From CAWJAP01 sp963834365 (lineage in GTDB: Bacteria; Acidobacteriota; Vicinamibacteria; Vicinamibacterales; Vicinamibacteraceae), in assembly GCA_963834365.1 (NCBI GenBank), contig CAWIBS010000041.1, positions 1-64,000 of the forward strand: DNA of 64,000 bases, given 5' to 3'. Position 1 is the first letter of the stretch. Each line of letters opens with the position of its first letter. Below are positions 19,784 to 29,111 of this stretch, one piece after another. A program made the position numbers and the translations under genes. The notes under the pieces were generated by a model, which was given only the letters and a program-made list of their open reading frames with translations, was not told where the DNA came from and did no database searches.

Positions 19784-20440
19784 ATGTTTCTGAGCACCTC
19801 ACCGCGGCTGCGATCCCGCGTATCGCAGGTCATCATCCTTGTGGTCACGATGCTGCTCGTTGTCTCGCCGACGAAGGCGGGGCAACAAGATGCGGCGCCA
19901 CATCATGTCGTCGTTCCGCTCGTCAGAGACGGGCAGGTGATCACCCGCCTGTCGGGCGATCCGAACGTTGCTGGCGCACCATTCGTGCTCCGCATCGAGA
20001 ACGTGGACGGACAGATCGTGTTCCCGCATTGGCACCCGGAAGACGAGCATATCGTCGTGGTGCAAGGTACTTGGTATCTGGGGGCAGGCGACCGCTTCTC
20101 GCGCAGCGATCTACGCGAGCTGACCGTCGGGACGTACGCGCTGGTTCCGAAGAAGATGAACCACTTCGCCTGGTCGCAAGGCGCCACCGTTATTCAGGTT
20201 CACGGAATCGGTCCGTTCCGCATCAACTTCGTCGATGACCTCAAGCTGCTTCGGAATCCAGGCGACGCGTCGTTCTTCAAGTTCAAGGCGGGCGATCGGG
20301 TGCGAGGTGCGAAAGGCACGGGTGTTGTCAGGATGGGAGCTCACTCCCCGCGTGAGAAAACGACACAATACTTGATTGAGACCGCGCCGAATGACGGGTA
20401 TGCCGCCCTTGAGGAGGATTTGCACATCGTCCCGAATTAG
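19784..20440 (+). CDS. Secreted single-domain cupin protein
   Basis: A 218-residue exported protein with a signal peptide at 1-33 (VIILVVTMLLVVSPTKAG). Cupin motif 1 is seen as FPHWHPEDEHIVVVQGTWYL (two His and a Glu as metal ligands) and motif 2 as LVPKKMNHFAWSQGATVIQV, which supplies a further His. Metal-binding periplasmic cupins of this type include oxidative detoxification and lactonase-like proteins, but no specific reaction can be assigned. A C-terminal extension of about 60 residues (FKFKAGDRVRGAKGTGVV) may be an extra small beta domain. The gene is intact and stands alone, with mobile debris upstream and a 370-nt gap before the transporter fusion. Its GC is lower than that of the flanking core genes. 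Confidence 0.8.
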   Translation: MFLSTSPRLRSRVSQVIILVVTMLLVVSPTKAGQQDAAPHHVVVPLVRDGQVITRLSGDPNVAGAPFVLRIENVDGQIVFPHWHPEDEHIVVVQGTWYLGAGDRFSRSDLRELTVGTYALVPKKMNHFAWSQGATVIQVHGIGPFRINFVDDLKLLRNPGDASFFKFKAGDRVRGAKGTGVVRMGAHSPREKTTQYLIETAPNDGYAALEEDLHIVPN

Positions 20441-20809
20441 GGTTCAAGAGGACCACGCCCCGCGGCACTGCGGCTTCAGCCGCTGCCAGGACGACAGTAC
20501 GCCAGTTGGACGTTCATCCTGTGCGGATCGAATGCCTGGTAGGGACAGGTGGTTGAGGCATGTTGAGCGGCTGCGAGGGGCTGCGTGAGGTGACGGACAC
20601 CGCGTTTTAGCCGGCCGGCTCGAGCAGTTCGCATTTCGTGGCCGCGCCGGATATGGTCTCGAAGGCACGGGTGAGCGGCTGGCCCGAGTGCCAGCGAGCC
20701 CTGCGCCCTCTTTCTTCTCTACTCGTATCGCAAGGCCAGCACTGGCAGCACGCGCGACGCCCGTTCGCCGGAATGTAGCAACACAAGTGAACGACGGCGG
20801 CGCCTCCGG
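20441..20809. other. Intergenic stretch carrying one copy of a dispersed repeat
   Basis: About 370 nt without a supported gene. It contains CTGGTAGGGACAG at 20536-20548, also found at 26299-26311 and, inverted, at 30695-30707. The promoter of the downstream transporter should lie in the last 150 nt. Confidence 0.5.
20536..20548 (-). repeat. Copy 1 of dispersed CTGTCCCTACCAG repeat
   Basis: Reads CTGTCCCTACCAG on the minus strand. With the base before it, 14 nt are shared with the copy at 30695. This copy lies 96 nt after the cupin stop, in the opposite orientation to that gene. Confidence 0.45.
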
Positions 20810-23800
20810 ATGCCACTCCGGCTTGGCAGATACGTCCTCGCGTCGCCCAGATCAGTCTCGATCCTTGTCGTGATGCCCGTTCCTCCACCGAATCGACCGA
20901 GCCGCCGATTCCCCGTCGTTCTCTCGTCGACGGCCCTCGTGTCATTCATCTCGGCACGGAAGGCCGCCGCGCTGGCCATTGCCGAGCTCGGCGTTGCGGC
21001 GTTTTTCGTCGCTGGCGTCACGCGGTCGTCGCTTGGTGACTCCGCGGCCTGGTTCGTGCTGGTGGCCGTCCTGCTGACGGCGTTCGTGCGCGCCGTCGAC
21101 ATCGAGAGTTGGGCGATCCTCGTTCCGGGCGGCTGCGTCCGCCACGCCTTTGGACCGCCTGGCGTCAAAGTTGCCGCCGCGGCGGGGCTGGTGGAACGTC
21201 TGCTGCTGGCGGCGCTCGCATCGGTAGTCGTCGGACACTACGCAGCCGGGGTGGCCGTGATCGCGATCGCAGGATGGCGTCTGACGGGCCACGTCAGGCC
21301 AGAGGACCTGGCCGCGATGCTCGCCGTGGCGCTCATCGGGCTTCTGTGGATCCGCGCGCGTCTCGGCCTCGATCTTGGTCCCCACACGATCGCGCGAGGC
21401 GTCTGGATCGGCGTTGGAATTCTCGCGCTGACGACGACGTGGGGCGTGGTCAGCCTGGCGCGCGAGACGCCGCCGATCGCAGCCCTGTTCGTGCCGCCGC
21501 CAGAGGTGACGGCCACCGGCTGGCCGCTCGTCGATCGAGCCCTGGTATGTGTCTTCGGCCTTGGCCTTGCGCTCACCACGGTTGGGGGCGGCGAGGCCCT
21601 GGCGCACGTCGCGCACGAGCTGCCGCCGCCTCGCGTCGAGGGGCTGCGGCGGACGGGGCTGTTCACGCTGTTGTTCGCGCTGTTCGTGACGACGATCGGG
21701 ACCGTCCTCTTCGTGCTGCTCGTGCCCGCCGGCGAGCAGGGCGCCTGGGTCAATGCGCCGCTCGCGGGCCTCGCACAGCACCTGGCGGCGCCGTCCTGGG
21801 CGCGCGATCTCGTCGCGCTCGCGCTGGTGGCCGCGGCGCTGCTGATGCTCGTGCCGGCGGCGCATGCCGCACTGGGGGACGCCGAGCGGATCCTCCGGCG
21901 GCTGTCAGCAGCCGGGACGCTGCCGGACGGCCTCACGTCGCTCCACAAGCGGTTCGGCACGCCGGCGCGCGCGATTGACCTGTCGGTCGTCGCCGCCATC
22001 CTGGTGATTCTCGTCAGTGGAGGCCGGGTGTCTTGGCTGTCGCGCGCCTATGCGGTCGCCATCATGGCGACTGTCGGGCTCAAGATCGGCTCGCTGCTTC
22101 GGCTCCGGCGCGCGCGCGCGGGTGCCCTGTCGTTCAAGGTTCCGCTCAATCTGCATCTGGCCGGCCACGACCTGCCGATAGGACTGCTCGGCCCCGGCGT
22201 GGTCCTGGCTGCCTGCGCGCTCGTCATGGTTGCGTCCGGCGACGCGCCATCGATCGCCACCATGGCGGTCCTGGGCAGTCTGAGCCTCCTCTTCGTCATG
22301 GCCCGGGGTCGCGCCGCCGCGCCTCGTGAAGCGGCCGATGCGTCGGACGCTTTCGACCTGCTGCCCTCCGCCGAGCTGTCGCTCGATCAGATGGACGCTC
22401 GGCCGGGGAACGCGCTTGTGACGGTGCGCAACCCGCACTCGCTCGGCCATGTGGTCGGCGCGCTGCAGGCGCCGGGCGACCGGGACATCGTCGTGATGAC
22501 CGTGCGCCTCGGCACCGACGTCGCCGCGGATGCGTCGAGCGACACCGCGCCTACGCCCGCCGAGCAGCGGCTGCTGTCGGAGGTCGTGGCCGTCGCCGAT
22601 CGGCATCGTCGGTCCGTACGCCTGCTCATCGTCCCCGCACACAACGTCTCCGACGCCATCGTGGCGACGGTCCTGCGCCTCCGCTCGTCCGACGTGTACG
22701 TCGGCGAATCGGCGACCCTCTCCGCCGCCGAACAGGCGCGCCTCTTGGGCGATGCCTGGGAGCGCGCCGGACGGCCTGAACACCTGAACGTCCGGCTCCT
22801 CATCTATCACCGCACCGGGCGCGCCGATGCCTATCAGCTCGGCGTGCATCCGCCATCGCTCTCGCCGAGCGATCTGGAACTGATCCACCGCGTGTGGCTC
22901 GACGCGTCGCAGACGATCGGCCCCCACGTGCATCACCATGACGTCGTCCGAGCGGCGCTGACTCAGATGGAACAGCAACTGAACGGTCCGAACCGCGAGG
23001 AGGCGCTGGCCGTGATCGGCAGCGTCGCCCGACCGGCCGAGGAACTGGTGGCCGTGGTCCGCGCTCGAGACTTCGCGCGCTTGCGCGACCTCGTGCGCAA
23101 CCGCCACGCCAGCGACCTCGCGCCGATCCTCACCGAGCTCAGCCTCGAGGATCAGGTCGTGGTCTTCCGCGTGCTCCCGCGGAAGGATGCGGCCGCGGTC
23201 TTCGAGTACCTGTCGCACGACGCGCAGACGGCCCTGCTCAAGGCCATGGCGCAGGAAGACATCGCGGCGCTCCTGAACAACATGGCTCCGGACGATCGGA
23301 CCATGTTCCTCGAAGAGCTGCCGGCGGCGGCGACGCGCCAGCTGCTGACGCTCCTGACGCCCGGGGAACGGGCCGTCGCGCTCACGCTGCTGGGCTATCC
23401 CGAACGCTCCGTCGGGCGGTTCATGACACCGCACTACGTTGCCGTCCGGGAAGAGTGGACCGTGCGCGAGGTGCTCGACTACGTGCGACAGCACGGTCAG
23501 GACAGCGAAACCCTGAACGTCATCTACGTGCTCGACGCGCAGGGGCTCCTCATCGACGACATCCGCATTCGCGAGTTCCTGCTCGCTCCGATGGACAGTC
23601 GCGTTTCTGATCTGATGGATCGACGGTTCGTTGCGCTGAAGGCGACCGACGACCAGGAGGCCGCCGTCGCGGTGTTCCGCCAGTACGACCGGACGGCCCT
23701 GCCCGTCACCGACAGCGCCGGCATGCTCATCGGGATCGTCACCATCGACGATGTGCTGGACGTGGCCGAGGCGACGGCGACGCGTGGAGATCCATCGGAT

Positions 23801-24398
23801 TGGCGGATCGGAAGCCCTCGACGAGCCCTACATGCGCATCGGATTCGGGCGCATGATTCAGAAGCGCGCAGGTTGGCTGACGGCGCTCTTTCTGGGCGAG
23901 ATGCTGACGGCGACGGCGATGGGCGCGTTCGAGGAGGAGATCTCGCGCGCCGTCGTGCTCGCCCTGTTCGTGCCGCTCATCATCTCGAGCGGCGGCAACT
24001 CCGGATCGCAGGCCTCGACGCTGGTCATCCGCGCGCTGGCGCTGGGCGAGGTCGGGCTGCGCGACTGGTGGCGGGTGATGCGCCGCGAGATCCTCGCCGG
24101 GCTGTCACTGGGCGGCATCCTCGGCAGCATCGGATTCCTGCGGATCTCCCTCTGGTCGGCGTTCTCCGACATCTATGGACCTCACTGGCTCCTGGTCGCC
24201 ATCACGGTTGCGCTCTCGCTCGTCGGCGTCGTGCTCTGGGGGACGCTCAGCGGTTCGCTGCTGCCGTTCCTCCTGCGGCGACTGGGGTTCGATCCGGCGG
24301 CGTCGTCGGCGCCATTTGTGGCCACCCTCGTCGATGTCACGGGCTTGGTGATCTACTTCACGGTTGCCCTGGTCATTCTGCGGGGCACGCTGCTCTAA
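20810..24398 (+). CDS. APC-permease-like / USP-like / MgtE fusion membrane transporter (one frameshift)
   Basis: About 1195 residues combining three modules. Residues ~45-480 are a polytopic membrane domain resembling APC-type permeases (WFVLVAVLLTAFVRAVDIES, DLVALALVAAALLMLVPAAH). Residues ~520-690 are soluble and USP-like (RDIVVMTVRLG, HRRSVRLLIVPAHNVSDAIV). Residues ~720-850 are the MgtE N-terminal superhelix (LAPILTELSLEDQVVVFRVL, DIAALLNNMAPDDRTMFLEE), followed by two CBS domains (VGRFMTPHYVAVREEWTVRE, VAVFRQYDRTALPVTDS). Last comes the five-helix MgtE channel with GGNSGSQAS and the pore-lining Asp in VDVTGLVIYF. MgtE alone is a Mg2+-gated Mg2+ channel; the CBS and N domains sense cytosolic Mg2+. 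A one-base frame change near 23775, between CBS2 and the plug helix, is probably a consensus error because both sides match closely. The true start may be the ATG near 20870. The function of the permease half is unknown. Confidence 0.75.
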
Positions 24399-25006
24399 TC
24401 TCTACACGTCGCTGGCAGCGACAGCTACCCGCCAGCATGGTGTGAGCGAATACTGACCGCCTGTTACTTCTCAGAAGAAACGTTTCATTCCAGCTCGTAG
24501 CGACCATCAGCTCACGATTGAGGTGCAGGTTTGACTCGGCGAACAGCTTCTTGCGCTTCTCTTCGAATTCCCGGTTCTGCGCCGAGCGGTTGACCCCGTA
24601 ATGCACGAGAGTGAGGTTTCCGATCGTCGCCTTGAGACGCTCGCGGCGATTGATGGCCGCCCGTGCAATTCTGCGGGAGCGATGGCGCGCGTCAAGACTT
24701 CCCTCCTTGCGTCGGCGCTTCGCGGCCCTGACCCGCGCCACGCGCTCCCGGATCTGGGCATTTATCGTGATAGGGGTTCTCAGCACTTGTCGGGGCGTCA
24801 GGCAATGAGTCGCTTGTGATCGCCATAACGTCGAGCTAACGTCAGCGCTCACCCGCGGTCGCTCAACGCACCTGACGCAGCGGCCGTCGGGTGCAGCGTG
24901 TGGTTAGGCCGTCCCGCGCTTGAGTGTCAGTCCTGGCGCCTACTGAGAAGTCCGTTCTTGTTGCGGCAGTTGAAGTTGCGGGCGGCGATGGGTACGCTCC
25001 TCGGCC
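24399..25006. other. Intergenic stretch with a strong hairpin, no supported gene
   Basis: About 610 nt. A basic leftward frame (24373-24852) exists but has no family signature. GCACCTGACG at 24868-24877 pairs with CGTCGGGTGC at 24885-24894 (10 bp including one G-T pair). The hairpin is preceded by GCTCAAC and followed by GTTAGGC, which resemble attC R'' and R' boxes. It may also mark the left end of the transposon that follows. Confidence 0.4.
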
Positions 25007-26033
25007 ATGGCTTCGGTGTGGCGTTCGCTCCTCCTGACCCTCCGAACATTGGCGCGTTCGCGTGCCGCGCTCCAGCTCGAAATTCTGGCCTTGCGGCACC
25101 AGCTGGAGGTGCTGCAGCGCACCCGACCGCGGCGAGTCCGGCTCGCGACGACCGACCGCTGGCTCTGGGTCCTGCTCGCGCGCCTCTGGACCGGATGGCG
25201 AGCGGCGCTCGTCATCGTTCAGCCGGAGACCGTCATCGCGTGGCACCGGCGCGGCTTCCGACTGTGGTGGACGTGGAAGAGTCGACGCCGCCTCGGGCGA
25301 CCGACGGTGCCCGTCGACATCCGCACGTTGATTCGGACGATGGCGGAGGCGAACCCGCGGTGGGGCGCGCCCCGGATCCATGGCGAACTCCTGAAACTCG
25401 GGATCGACGTCTGTCAAGCGACCGTCGCGAAATACATGGGACGTCGGCGCCAGCCGCCCTCGCAGACGTGGCGCACGTTCCTGACCAATCACGTCGGCCA
25501 GATCGTCGCGGCCGATTTCTTCGTGGTCCCGACCGTGACGTACCGCCTCGTGTTCGTCCTGGTGCTGCTCGCCCACGATCGGCGTCGGATCCGGCACGTG
25601 GCGGTCACCGCGCATCCGACGGCGGCGTGGACGGCCCAGCAGTTGCGCGAAGCGTGTCCGTGGGACGAGGCGCCGCGATATCTGCTCCATGATCGCGACC
25701 ACGCGTTCGCCGCCCTCGGGGCCACCGCGACGGCGATGGGCATTGAGGAGGTGGTCACGGCCCCGCATGCGCCGTGGCAGAATCCCTTCGTCGAGCGATT
25801 TGTGGGATCGGCGCGTCGCGAGTGTTTCGATCACGTGATCGTGGTGAACGAAGCGGGCGTGCGACAGTTGATGACGCGCTACTGCTCGTACTACGAAACA
25901 AGCCCGGACTCACTTGGCGCTGGACAAGGACGCGCCGATTCCCCGTCCTGTCATGCCGCCCGGGGATGGCGACATCGTGGCGATCCCGGAAGTCGGCGGC
26001 CTTCACCATCGATACGAACGCCGCGCGGCCTGA
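25007..26033 (+). CDS. Integrase-core (DDE) transposase, IS3/IS481-like, 3' frameshift
   Basis: About 340 residues. The N-terminal region is helical (LQLEILALRHQLEVLQR), as in IS3-type orfB-like proteins of soil bacteria. An HTH_21-like segment (NPRWGAPRIHGELLKLGIDV) and the rve catalytic core follow: first Asp in VAADFFVVPT, second Asp in LLHDRDHAFA, Glu in PFVERFVGSARRECFDHV. A frame change near 25895 shifts the C-terminus; in the restored frame it ends THLALDKDAPIPRPV and VGGLHHRYERRAA with TGA at 26031-26033, a normal family ending. Clear inverted repeats were not identified, and no separate orfA is present. This appears to be a nearly complete single-gene insertion sequence. Confidence 0.8.
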
Positions 26034-26295
26034 CCGCGCGGCACGCAGCGTGGATCGACGCGCGCCAGCGGCGTGCGCGCAGTGACGGCCCGGCCCGGCC
26101 TGCGACCACGACAATACCCCCATCGCCCATCGGTGAACGTCGCATCCGTCCCGACGTCGGTGCCTGCCTCACCACGGGCGTCCACGGCGTGCGCGACGCC
26201 ATCAGCATCTCGGATCTGCCGAACGATGCGACGGATCAACGGACGTGACGATTCAGATCACGGCGCGGAACGTGCCGATCAGCTCGCAGATTGAC

Positions 26296-26311
26296 TTTCT
26301 GGTAGGGACAG
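26296..26311 (-). repeat. Copy 2 of dispersed CTGTCCCTACCAG repeat
   Basis: TTTCTGGTAGGGACAG on the plus strand. On the minus strand it reads CTGTCCCTACCAGAAA, about 20 nt after the stop of the aminotransferase. All 16 nt match the copy downstream of the NCS2 permease, in the same orientation relative to the preceding gene. Confidence 0.5.
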
Positions 26312-26330
26312 AATCGTGGGAATCGTGGGG

Positions 26331-27512
26331 TCAGACGCACCGCAGTCTGTCCGCCGCCGCGCGAAGCGTCTCCTCCTTTTTGGCGAAACAGAAGCGGAGC
26401 ACCGGTCCCCCCGTGTCCCGGTAGAGAAACGCCGACACCGGGATCGAGGCGACCTTGTGCGTTTCGAGGAGCCACATCGCGACGTCCGTGTCCCGGTCTT
26501 TCGAGATCTCAGAGTAGTCGAGCAGCTGAAAGTACGTCCCCTCGCAGGCGAGCGGCTTGAAGCGCGACCCGCGCACGAGGTTGAGAAAGCCGTCACGCTT
26601 GTCCTGGTAGAAGCCCGCAAGCGACCTAGCCGCAGGATCCCGCCGCGTGAACGCCGCGAAGGCGTGCTGCGAGGCCGAGTGCACGGTGTAGGTGACGAAC
26701 TGGTGCACACGGGTGACTTCGGCCAGGAGGGGCTGAGGCGCCACGCAGTAACCGACCTTCCACCCGGTCGTGTGGAACGTCTTGCCAAACGAGCTGATGA
26801 CGACCGCGCGCGAGCGCAGCGCGTCGTGCCGCAAGAAGCTCTCGTGGCGCTGACCGTCGAAGATCACGTGCTCGTAGACCTCGTCGCCAACCAGCAGAAC
26901 TTCGCTGCCGTCCACGAGCGACGCCAGCTGGCGCATGTCATCGGCGGTCCACGTCCGTCCGGTTGGATTGTGCGGCGTGTTCACCAGCATCGCCCGGGTG
27001 CGCGGCGTAATCGCACGCCGGACCTCGTCCCAGTCCAGGTGGTACTCCGGATAGCGCAGGCTGACGAACACGGGGACGCCGCCGCTCAAGCGGATCGCCG
27101 GCACGTAGGAGTCGTAGCACGGCTCGAAGAGAATGACCTCGTCGCCCGGTTGCACCAGGGCCGTGAGCGTGGCGTACAGGCCAGCCGTCGCGCCCGCCGT
27201 GATGAGGACCTCAGTCGCGGGATCGTACCGAGGGCCGTAACAGAGCTCGACTTTCGCGGCGATGGCCTCGCGCAGCGCCTGCACGCCGGGCATCGGCGCG
27301 TACTGGTTGTAGCCGTCGCGCATGGCTTGTGCCACGGCCTCGATCAGCGCCGGATCGCAGTCGAAGTCCGGAAAGCCCTGCGACAGGTTGATGGCGCCGT
27401 GCTCGTTGGCGAGCCGCGTCATCACCGCGAAAATGCTCGTGCCGATATCGGGAAGCTTCGATCGTATCGAAACGCTCGGTGTCACCGCACGGGCAGTATA
27501 GCCAAGTTGCAA
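26331..27512 (-). CDS. PLP-dependent aminotransferase, methionine/kynurenine (YbdL-like) type
   Basis: A 393-residue cytosolic class I/II fold-type I aminotransferase, intact. Visible motifs: INLSQGFPDFDCDP at the N-terminus, the PLP-phosphate loop TAGATAGLYAT, NTPHNPTGRTW (Asn pairing with the cofactor ring), VGDEVYEHV (Asp/Tyr), the Schiff-base lysine in SSFGKTFHTTGWKVGYC, and the substrate-carboxylate Arg near LRFCFAKKEETL. The SFGKT(F/Y)HTTGWK and NLSQGFPDF signatures are those of the YbdL methionine aminotransferase and glutamine transaminase K group rather than AspC. It transaminates hydrophobic or sulfur amino acids with keto acids. The gene is alone on its strand between an IS3-like element and a truncated histidine kinase. 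Confidence 0.85.
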   Translation of the reverse strand: MQLGYTARAVTPSVSIRSKLPDIGTSIFAVMTRLANEHGAINLSQGFPDFDCDPALIEAVAQAMRDGYNQYAPMPGVQALREAIAAKVELCYGPRYDPATEVLITAGATAGLYATLTALVQPGDEVILFEPCYDSYVPAIRLSGGVPVFVSLRYPEYHLDWDEVRRAITPRTRAMLVNTPHNPTGRTWTADDMRQLASLVDGSEVLLVGDEVYEHVIFDGQRHESFLRHDALRSRAVVISSFGKTFHTTGWKVGYCVAPQPLLAEVTRVHQFVTYTVHSASQHAFAAFTRRDPAARSLAGFYQDKRDGFLNLVRGSRFKPLACEGTYFQLLDYSEISKDRDTDVAMWLLETHKVASIPVSAFLYRDTGGPVLRFCFAKKEETLRAAADRLRCV

Positions 27513-27553
27513 AATAAGGACTTTTCGGTGTCACCTCGCGGCACCGGGCGCCT

Positions 27554-28125
27554 TCACGCCGCCTTCTGACACACGATCGTGAATCTCGTCGGTCCGCCCG
27601 GCTCGCTTTCCAGCGTGAAATCGCAGCCGTGCGCGACGAGGATCTCCTGAACCAGCGTCAGGCCGATCCCCTGGCCGTTCGGCTTCGTGCTGAAGTAGGG
27701 CGTGAAGAGGTTCGCCTGCGCATCGGCGCTCAGCCCCCGTCCGCTGTCTTCGACAACCACGACAGGACGGCCCGCCGAAACGGCCACGCGGAGCGTGACG
27801 ACTCCGCCAGGGCCGGCGGCCTCGTCGCGTTCTTCACGATGTTGACGAGCGCCTGTTCGAACTGCACGCGATCGACGGCCGCCTCGACACGCCGATCCGG
27901 GACGTCCCACCGCCAGATGACCCCGTTGGCGCCCGGATTGCACCTTGACGATGGGCTCGACGAGCTCCACGAGCACAACCGGCTCACGAAGCGGCGCGAG
28001 CAGCCGGAACACATCGGCGGACCGCCGCATGAAGCGGTTGAGCTGCTCGGTCCGCTCGATGACGATGCCGAGCGCCTGCTCGAAGTCGACCCGGTTGGCG
28101 TGGACGATGGGAAACAGAGGCCGTC
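27554..28125 (-). pseudogene. Sensor histidine kinase, C-terminal part only
   Basis: Reading leftward from about 28125: VDFEQALGIVIERTEQLNRF, then MRRSADVFRLLAPLREPVVL, the N-box region FEQALVNIVKNA, VVVVEDSGRGLSADAQ (G1 box), LFTPYFSTKPNGQGIGL (F and G2 boxes) and a normal end at QKAA. This is the HATPase half of a NtrB-like kinase. Frames change at about 27940 and 27820, probably indels. Upstream of 28125 the phosphorylated-His helix and sensor domain are absent: the family match stops abruptly beside GTTAGGC. No response regulator is nearby. The gene was beheaded by a rearrangement. Confidence 0.65.
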
Positions 28126-28196
28126 TTGCGGTTAGGCATAACGCCCGTTCTCAGCCCCTCGTCAGACCTCCCCCTCACGTTAGGGACCCAGTGTCG

Positions 28197-28433
28197 TCAG
28201 TCGTACCGCGTGATCATCACCATCCGATCGTCGAACGTAACGGCAAGACTGTCGTCGGAGAAAACGTCGACCACTTGCACCCGAATTGAAAACGTCCAGT
28301 CTGCCCCGGAAGCGTCGCCGGCCAACCTAACGACCCAACTCTTCGATATTGTTTGGTGGGCGAAGCTTCCACGGACTTCGAGGTCTGTGGGCAAGCTCTG
28401 TGGTTGCAAAGCGCTCGGGCCGCCCAAGTTGGG
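28197..28433 (-). other. Unknown tail fused in frame to an IS6 transposase fragment
   Basis: This open frame continues from the IS6 fragment through a hinge into residues reading EVRGSFAHQTISKSWVVRLA then DWTFSIRVQVVDVFSDDSLA, with stop after MVMITRYD. The last 60 residues look like a small beta-rich protein but match nothing I recognise. It could be a separate small gene whose start was overwritten by the IS fragment. No ribosome-binding site is visible inside it. Confidence 0.3.
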
Positions 28434-28751
28434 TGCCGACAGCGCATGGCGGCCGGGCCGAAACTGGTTGCAGCCCGTGCTGAACACGGAACAGAAGCGC
28501 GCGGCGTGCAGGCTCTTGAATCGTTGCAGCCCTCGCTCACGCAAGTGGACGGGTTGGTGTGAGCCTTCGACGCGGTTGTTCTGGCGGCGGCCGCGCAGGT
28601 CGAGGACGGTCGGCATCACGACGGCTTTCGCCGCTGCACAGCTCGCCAGCCGATCGGTCACGATGGCGCACGGCACCATTCGCAGTCCCTTCAAGAGTGT
28701 GCGAGAGAAACGCTTCGCGGCGAGTGCGCTCCGGCGGCGTTGAACCAGCAG
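28434..28751 (-). pseudogene. IS6-family transposase fragment
   Basis: Leftward frame reading QRRRSALAAKRFSRTLLKGL, then VTDRLASCAAAKAVVMPTVL, NNRVEGSHQPVHLRERGLQR and FRPGRHALSA. These match the second Asp and the catalytic Glu region of IS6/IS26 transposases (ITDKL..Y.AA, NNRAE.SHQPTR.RER.M). The N-terminal HTH and first Asp are missing; family similarity begins abruptly at about 28751. The frame then runs into unrelated sequence. Dead remnant. Confidence 0.7.
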
Positions 28752-29111
28752 AGTGGTGGTTGGGTCGAAGGCTGAGACATGTCGGCGTCAGAGCAGACCG
28801 CCAACGTCTTGACAATGCCCAACGCCGAACCAGAGGAGCGGGTGGCGTTCGCCCAGAGGCTCGTGGGACCCAGTCGATTTCTCGCAGCAACGAGGTGGGT
28901 CTCGCGACTGGAGAAGGATTCAAGCCGCGCGGCATCTGAACGGTCGTGCCTCTGATCTGTCGCGCAAGATTCAGCAATCTGGTTGGCGCCAGAGTCTCGT
29001 GCGGTTGCGCCAGGTTGCATCACGTTGCGCCGTCGCGGCCCGGAGGGCGGGGGCCGCGTGGTGAGGCCAGTGACGCTCGGCGGGGCGAGCGTCGTAGCGA
29101 AAGAGTAGCAT
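28752..29111. other. Intergenic stretch, nothing supported
   Basis: About 360 nt between the IS6 remnant and the permease gene. It should contain the permease promoter, but I see no convincing -35/-10 pair or coding frame. Confidence 0.5.

Noticed and set aside
21905..23494. 529-codon leftward frame opposite the transporter fusion
   Set aside because: Composition (His/Arg/Glu-rich, no motifs) and complete overlap with a recognised gene indicate a GC-driven shadow.
24373..24852. Basic 159-codon leftward frame after the transporter fusion
   Set aside because: No family resemblance, overlaps the 3' end of the transporter, and the high Arg content is typical of spurious frames.
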